Below are positions 57,692-64,000 of a stretch of 64,000 nucleotides of DNA, piece by piece. Position numbers and translations under genes: made by a program. Within the stretch, counting starts at the first letter, position 1. The number at the start of each line of letters is the position of its first letter. A model generated the notes under the pieces. It saw only the letters and a program-made list of their open reading frames with translations, was not told the DNA's origin and ran no database searches. Origin of the DNA: Scytalidium lignicola (lineage: Eukaryota > Ascomycota > Leotiomycetes); assembly GCA_002812745.2 (NCBI GenBank), contig NCSJ02000133.1:1-64000 (forward strand), given 5' to 3'.

Positions 57692-57930
57692 AGATAAGGG
57701 TAACTAGCCCTGGAGAGAGGGGTGTATGTCAGGATATTTCACAATATTGTTTTAATCATTTTCAGGAGATTAGCAAAATAGATAGACAATAACTATAACT
57801 ATAACTAGACGATACAATAAATATATCATCTAGGAGAGATAAGGAATCTTTAAAAGTATCCACGATATTCAGTAAATATTGGTTCAGAGGCTACAGTTGA
57901 ATTTCCCTGAACCATCTCATGTAAACAGGA

Positions 57931-59950
57931 TTATAGATGAGCTCTCAATACCTCCAGTTTTGCTCTTTCTCGTAATTCACGTTTTAATATTTTGCCACTC
58001 GCAGACTTTGGAAGATTTTCAACAAATATGACTCCTCCATCTAGTCTCTTATACTTAGCAAGGCGTCTTGAAACAAAATCTTTGAGGTTTTCCTTAGTCA
58101 GATTTCTAAGTAAACCTGACCTCTGAACTACGTATGCCCGAGGAACCTCGCCCTCGCCAATATGCTTGAGTTGAACACCAATTACAGCTGCCTCAATGAT
58201 ATCGGGATGTTTAAGCAGCACCTCCTCTAACTCTGCTGGTGCTACTTGAAAACCACGAACTTTAATCAATTCCTATCGGTATGGTTAGCCTGGTTTTAAA
58301 GTAAAATGATCATGAGATAACCGGCCTTTTTCCTAGCAACAATGTACCACTTTTCTGTATCCTTGTCACAAAAGGCAATATCACCAGTATGAAACCATCC
58401 ATTTTCGAAAGACTCGGCATTTGCCTGAGGGTTTTCAAAATATCCGCCAATAATGGTAGGTCCTCGAATGCAGATTTCACCGGTGGTGTTGTAATCCTGG
58501 ATAGGTTTTCCCTCATCGTCGACTAGTCTAGGTTGATATAAGTTTACGTTCACTGTTTTATAAAAGATGGATGAACAGACTTCACCTCTAGCGTTGGTAA
58601 AAAGCGACCAATTGATCCAGTATCATCTCCTTCTGGCCAACTAAAACTTGCCCCAACACAAGTGCATTCTGTCATTCCCCAGACCATATTAATTCTGCCA
58701 TCTGGATGTACTAGTTCACTGATCTGCTTCCGCGAAGTTTCATCGATCGGTGCGCCACCAATGACGCCCCAACGAATACTTTTCAGCGAGTATCGTGCCG
58801 TCAGTTGCGACGTAAGGATGGAGATAATAATGGGCGGAACCAGAAAGAACTCGGTAATTGCATGAGATTCAGTAACCTGTAGAAATTTCTCTAGCTCAAA
58901 TCGGCGCATAATATATCCTATATGACCTAAACGAAGAGGTGTTGCCATGGCCATTGGAATCATTGCAGCATGAAAAAAAGGCAAGCAAAGGATACGTTTA
59001 ACCTATTATCATCATATTAGGACACATATTTGATCATGTTTCTAATTTAATTCTGGAGAGCAATTATAAAACGAGGGGAATAAAAGATAAGGAAAGAAGT
59101 ACGGGATTTGATATAGAGACTAGTGGAAATGTTTACCATACCTCATACGGCTTCTTAACCTGTTCGTGAAGTAGTGTATGTTGGGCAATTAAATTATAAT
59201 GAGATATAGGGGCAGCTTTTGGTAATCCAGTAGTACCGGAAGTGAAGAGTCTACAGGCAGTCGTTTTCTTGGCTGTCGACAAATTATCAAAACGTTGCCA
59301 ATCCGCTTCTCCGTGTTGGAATAGTGTAAACCAGGAGCGTATATTCGATGAAGCTAACGGGAGGGTAGCTTCATCTTGATTAAAAAATAGAATGCGATCA
59401 TCTGAGATGTCACATTCCTTTGCCGCAGTCATTATGTTTGTCGAAATGTCGGCCTCGGTGATAATCATTTTACTTTTGGATATTCTAATATGATGGACTA
59501 GCTCAAAAGGCGTATAGCTCGGGTTGGTTCCAGTAAAGACAAGACCAGATCCTATGATAGCAAGGAAAATACATGGATAGTATACCTGGAATATCATGTT
59601 AGAGAGTTACGTGGCATCAATTAAAACAGGTATTTCATGCGAAAACGGACATTATTGAAGGAGTGAACACAGACACAGTCTCCCTGCTTCAATCCTGTTG
59701 CATGAAATCCCGCAATGAGCTTCCGTATGAGAGATTTGCATTGTTTTGAGCTAAGACTATTCTTAGTGTTTTCTGTATCAATTAATATCTATAGGTTTAG
59801 GTTAATGTTTGATGTTCAAATTTTATTGATTGAACATACCGGCTTATCCTGATTATATAATTGATTATGAAATATCCAAGACAAAAGATCTTTAGTTGGT
59901 ATGTCTATATGGTATTTTGTCTGGGTGAATGACTCTTGGATCTGTGCCAT
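57931..59950 (-). CDS. Acyl-CoA ligase, 4-coumarate-CoA ligase-like (ligase 1), with a possible frame break
   Basis: Exons 59950-59840, 59788-59651, 59585-59142, 59002-58586, then 58552-58326 and 58272-57931, about 560 residues. ANL-family motifs: LFTSGTTGLPKAAPISHYN (P-loop), [34 protein letters not shown] and the C-terminal KSASGKILKREL with the catalytic Lys. The enzyme would make acyl-AMP and then acyl-CoA from a carboxylic acid. The tail AHL fits the PTS1 consensus, so peroxisomal import is likely. Two oddities exist. The step from 58586 to 58552 does not keep the frame with any GT-AG intron of normal size, and the last intron starts GC rather than GT (58325). It may be a sequence error or an early pseudogene. 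It is divergent to AtuA over 403 bp. Confidence 0.75.
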
Positions 59951-60353
59951 GTTTATAGATGCGTCCTATAGACAACTGTAGATTAACCATCTAGACAAAA
60001 GAGATGTTATATGTGTGCAAGGAAAAGGAAATTAGGATATATGTTGTAGTTTCTTTTCCACATTGCTATTATTTCCCCCTATGCTGTTCTCATTCGGTGA
60101 AGCATATGGTTATTTTTCTACCGAAGCAAGTCCTCCGGTAATCAACCGTTAGTCGGCACCGAGGCGGCCGGGGAAATGAGCTGCACAAGACGGACTAGCT
60201 GTAGTAAAATTAGTCCGCAAGAAAATATTCTAGGAATAGAGACGTGAGAATTTGATTTACTTATTAATCCACGTTATCAAGAACTCATTTTCTTAGATAC
60301 ATTGCAGATACTTCACAACAAGATTTTGTGAGCTAGATCGATATTGATACACA
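59951..60353. promoter_or_regulatory. Bidirectional promoter of ligase 1 and AtuA
   Basis: 403 bp between divergent starts, with GTCGGCACCGAGGCGG at 60152-60167. The 12-mer CGGCACCGAGGC is shared with 53638-53649. Confidence 0.45.
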
Positions 60354-62510
60354 ATGGCCTCCAACCGGGGAAGATTAATACGTATTGCAGGTGAGAAACT
60401 ATGTTCCGATATTATTATCAGTTGGGAGATCTTTTTTTNAAAGGAGAGAGATATTAAAATCTATATGAAAAATATTCATGTCTAACTGTCTTGTCATTAG
60501 GAGCGTCTGGTTCCTCCAGCGATCGCCGTTCAGCGCTAATAAATTTGGCGACAAATTATCCCTATGATCCGGTGGATGTAATCATTGGGGACTGGTTATC
60601 TGAAGCCAACATGACCAAGTCAGCAGGACGTTTGAAGACAGGTTTGAATGTTACTCCTGAGACTTCGAGCAGCTTCTGATACCGGTGATTGAAAACAGGA
60701 ACTGGACTCGCATATGAACCTTCATTCATCGAGGCACTACAGCCAGCTCTCCCAGACCTTGCTAGATATGGAATTAAAGTAGTAGTCAATGCCGGTGCTT
60801 CAGATACCAAGGGACTCTATAACATTGTTATGCAATTGGTTAAGGAGTCCAATCTCCCACTTAAAGTTGCATGGATTTCTGGTGATAGTGTTCTTGATAT
60901 CATCCAAGCAGAACAGACTCGTGGAACCAACTTTCAAAATATTTACACTGGCGAGATGTTAACAGACTGGAAATTCCAACCCATTTATGCTCATGCATAT
61001 CTAGGAAGCCTTGGGATTGCGAAGGCCCTCGATGTAGGGGCAGACATCGTTGTCTGTGGTCGAGTTAGTGATGCTTCCTTGGTCATTGGAGCGGCTGTCT
61101 GGTGGCATGAATGGGGTCGGGATCAACTTAAGGAACTGGCTAATGCTCTTGTTGCCGGACATCTCATCGAATGCTCCACGTATGTTTGCGGTGGAAATTT
61201 CACAGGATTTAAATCCCTTCAGCCCAAGTTATGTCGCAATATAGGATTCCCCATTGCTGAAATTTCAAGAAGTGGAGAGGTAATCATCACGAAGCAGAAA
61301 AATACCGGGGGAACTGTTTCTCCTCAAACTTGCACAAGCCAGCTCCTCTACGAGATCCAAGGACCATGGTATTTCAATTCGGATGTTACGGCAATTATCA
61401 ACAATATCTCGTTCCAGAATCTGTCAACAGATCGAGTTGCTGTTCAGAGAATCCAAGCTTTGCCGCCTCCTAGGACGACAAAAATAGGAATCACGGCCAG
61501 TGGGGGCTTCCAGGCAGAAATACATTATTTTATTGTTGGACTCGATGTTGAAGAGAAAGCGCAAATGCTTAAGGAGCAAATAATATATCTCCTGCAACCA
61601 CACTTAAATAAGTTTACCCTGCTAGACTTTAGTCTCATTGGTTCTGCTGCTGAAAACGCCGATTCTCAAAACGGTGCAACAGTCGATTTCAGAATCTTAG
61701 CACAAGCTGCTAGCAAGGAAGACCTAAGGCCTCGTTTCTTTGCTCGACCAATTACAGATTGCATTATGCAAGCTTACCCAGGAGCAACATTTCATCTTGA
61801 CCTTCGTACAGCTTTCCCAAAGCCAATATATGAGTATTTTGTTACTCTACTGCCACAATCTTCTATAGTACACAAGGTTCACATGCAAGACGGGCAAACT
61901 TTTGAGATTGATCCTCCGATGGATGATGATAGACAATGTGTGACATATTCAGAACAGCAACCGTCACAGGATCAGACATTGCTTCCTCCACTAACGGATT
62001 CTGGGATTTTGTCTAACACTATACCTGGTCCATTGGGTTGGTTGGTCCACGCTCGAAGTGGCGACAAAGGAAGTAACGCCAATGTCGGTTTTTGGGTTAG
62101 ACACGAGGATGAATATGATTGGCTGCGAAGTTTGCTATCATCAGATCGAATGAAGCAACTACTTGGGAAAGAGTACAATGGCAAAAGAATTGTAAGTCAT
62201 ATTTTGTTTTAAGGTAGATATACTCTCTTCTGCCATTCAAAAACGTGAAAACTTGCAGCAGATCCGACCCATCGGATATAGATACAACAAAGTAATTCAA
62301 CAAATTGTTTAACAGAGGAGTTCTAACAATTCTTAGGATCGGCTGGAGTTTCCGAATATACATGCCATTCACTTCCTTTTGCATGATCACCTCGATCGCG
62401 GCGTTAGCTGCACAAAAGCTTACGATGTTTTGGGCAAAAATTTGGCTGAATATCTACGAGGAAGATATGTGGATCTACCTGTCAAGTTTTTAAATAGGGG
62501 AAAGCTGTAA
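60354..62510 (+). CDS. AtuA family protein (acyclic terpene utilisation, DUF1446) with C-terminal AtuA-like domain
   Basis: Exons 60354-60390, 60501-60641, 60699-62191 and 62337-62510 give 614 residues in one frame. The N-terminal part is the AtuA/DUF1446 domain: IRIAGASGSSSDRR, IIGDWLSEANMT, then VVNAGASDTKGL and ADIVVCGRVSDASL. The C-terminal part is the small AtuA-like domain seen in fused members: WLVHARSGDKGSNANVGFW, then FPNIHAIHFLLHDHLDRGVS. In Pseudomonas, atuA belongs to the citronellol/geraniol catabolic operon, but the enzymatic role of AtuA itself is unsettled. The fungal fused form is normal in length. The tail ends GKL, near but not within the strict PTS1 pattern. An N in the first intron (60439) is harmless. 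It is a strong pointer to branched terpenoid-type acyl-CoA breakdown. Confidence 0.85.
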
Positions 62511-62874
62511 CTATAATAACACTTGAAGAGGTCTTACTAGCTAGAAATTGTCTAAAAGCTGTCTTCCCATAGTTATTATACTTGAATAGATTAGATTTAT
62601 TATTTTAGAAATAAGGTTAAGAGTTTTTTTAGATATCCTGCTATTGTTATATATAATTAGTTGTACTAAACTGAAATCCAACTCTGTAGATAGACACATT
62701 GAAATTTGGATAAAAGGATACGAGGAGCCACATTAGGTAGACCCTAGCACAGGGCATCCAAGCTTAAGAGTGGAAGATCAAATTCTTAACGTCTACCAAA
62801 CTGATTTCCTTAGAATAAAAATCGTTCTTATGTAGAAGCTCTACCTATTCTAAACGTCTTCCTAATCTAAAAGG
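62511..62874. terminator. Convergent 3' intergenic region
   Basis: 364 bp between the tail-to-tail ends of AtuA and ligase 2. AT-rich with T runs; no gene or element seen. Confidence 0.3.
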
Positions 62875-64000
62875 CTACAATTTAGCTACAGATGTAGTTT
62901 TCTTGTTCCCGCCAGAGGGTAGATAACGACGCATGACCTTTCCACTACCTGTTCGAGGTATTGAACTAATAAAATACACACCGCCAGTGAGCCATTTATG
63001 CGGAGCAAACTTCTCTTTGATCATATTGAAAATTTCTATTTCTGTCACGATACCTTCTTTCCGGACTACGAATGCCCGTGGATATTCGCCCCCGTCCCTG
63101 TGATGTAGGAATAGTCGTTAGTCGTAGAATTAACAAAGAGAGCAAAGGAAAAAATATAAGTAAATTCTTACAATTTTGCACCAATTACCGCGGCATCTGC
63201 AACGTCGGAATGGGTGAGTAGGAACTGCTCCAGTTCCGCCGGGGCGACTTGCAACCCCTTAACCTTTATAAGCTCCTAATAATATTGTTAGAACACCGTG
63301 TATCCGCCTAACACCACGAACTGAACAGAATTAAATTACTTACTTTTAATCGATCCACAATGACGATGCAGCCTCTACTATCTATATATCCAATATCACC
63401 AGTCCGCAACCAACGATGACCATCAGCTTCAACAATAGTTTCAGAGGTAACTTTTGAGTTCTTGTAATAGCCTTTCATGATGTTTGGTCCTGACACCCAA
63501 ATTTCTCCAACTGCTCCATCCCCTGAGGTTACATCACTAAAGTCTCGATCCTCTATGGGAGCAATTTTGGCAGCACAGTTCGGATTTAACCAGCCTACTG
63601 CTCTTCCATCATCTTCATCATCCGGAGCAAAACCGGAGATAGAACAGGTGGTCTCTGTCAAACCCCATCCTTGGCGTATGGTTACGCCGGGACACAAGTA
63701 CATGTTTGCAACTAATCGACCCAGCTCAGGGCTTAGAGGTGCAGATCCGCTAACAACAGTTTCAATGGCTCTGAGATTGTAACGTTTAGGGAGCGGTTGT
63801 TTCGACAGCATTGCCAGAATTGTAGGTACTGCTGTCATAAATGTAATCCGGTAGACATCAAGATATAGTAAATATTGCTCAACATTGAATTTAGGCATGA
63901 TGAACACTTTGGCACCACACCGTGCAGCATTGATACAGTAATATGTTTGTCCCTGGTAAGTAAGAAGATATTACTTAAGATACATATAGTATGCTTGGAG
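62875..64000 (-). CDS. Acyl-CoA ligase, 4-coumarate-CoA ligase-like (ligase 2), 5' end outside window
   Basis: Only the C-terminal half is in the window: exons 63952-63344, 63275-63172 and 63097-62875 (311 codons), with the upstream intron running past 64000. Motifs: [77 protein letters not shown] and the C-terminal domain with the catalytic Lys ([11 protein letters not shown]). The tail SVAKL is a clean PTS1 peroxisomal signal. It has the same family and the same intron site before ELIKVKG as ligase 1, so the two are paralogues, but their sequences have diverged well beyond a recent copy. It would activate an acid of the pathway to its CoA ester inside peroxisomes. Confidence 0.85.

Noticed and set aside
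40364..64000. Secondary-metabolite biosynthetic cluster
   Set aside because: No PKS, NRPS, terpene cyclase, DMATS or RiPP core is present; the enzyme set fits breakdown better than synthesis.

Overview
The window looks like a chromosomal piece of a filamentous ascomycete. The evidence is spliced genes with 45-80 nt GT-AG introns carrying CTRAC-like branch points, several Zn2Cys6 transcription factors, CFEM, NACHT-ankyrin and patatin-type genes, and AT-rich blocks whose repeats differ by C/T and G/A transitions, as repeat-induced point mutation (RIP) would leave them. Single Ns often stand at the edge of homopolymer runs, which suggests pyrosequencing-type assembly uncertainty.

Layout. 1-9.6 kb: a repeat-rich lead-in with a PIF/Harbinger-like MITE, then three ordinary genes: a monocarboxylate-type MFS transporter, a fungal-specific transcription-factor-like protein and a secreted SMP-30-like beta-propeller. 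9.6-17.5 kb: an AT-rich RIP island holding one degenerate 6.2 kb LTR element with 194-bp LTRs at both ends. 17.5-26.6 kb: a graveyard. It holds a patatin-like phospholipase pseudogene split by two MITEs inserted one beside the other, a NACHT-ankyrin pseudogene with three C-to-T-type stops, a damaged CFEM gene, an all-helical gene fragment and an MFS remnant.

26.6-38.9 kb: an intact ornithine-aminotransferase-like gene, a Zn2Cys6 regulator, an amino-acid transporter, a GNAT acetyltransferase pseudogene truncated by a fragment of the same LTR element, an F-box protein and a RidA-family protein.

40.3-64 kb (window edge): a dense gene cluster with no polyketide synthase, NRPS or terpene synthase core. 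In order it has a P450, two divergent SDRs (one lacking the catalytic Tyr and Lys), an HSL-type alpha/beta hydrolase, a Baeyer-Villiger monooxygenase, two Zn2Cys6 regulators, a second P450, a hotdog thioesterase, an acyl-CoA ligase, an AtuA (acyclic terpene utilisation, DUF1446) protein and a second acyl-CoA ligase. The ligases end in AHL and AKL, both fitting the PTS1 peroxisomal signal.

Taken together the enzymes spell a degradation route, which is an inference: hydroxylation (P450), oxidation to a ketone (SDR), Baeyer-Villiger oxygen insertion, ester or lactone hydrolysis, CoA activation and peroxisomal breakdown of a branched acyl-CoA with AtuA. A cyclic or branched terpenoid or similar host compound is the most natural substrate. 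A candidate regulatory palindrome (CGG-N2-CCG, best form CTCGGNNCCGAG) recurs in intergenic DNA from 26.5 to 60.2 kb and may link the two gene groups.
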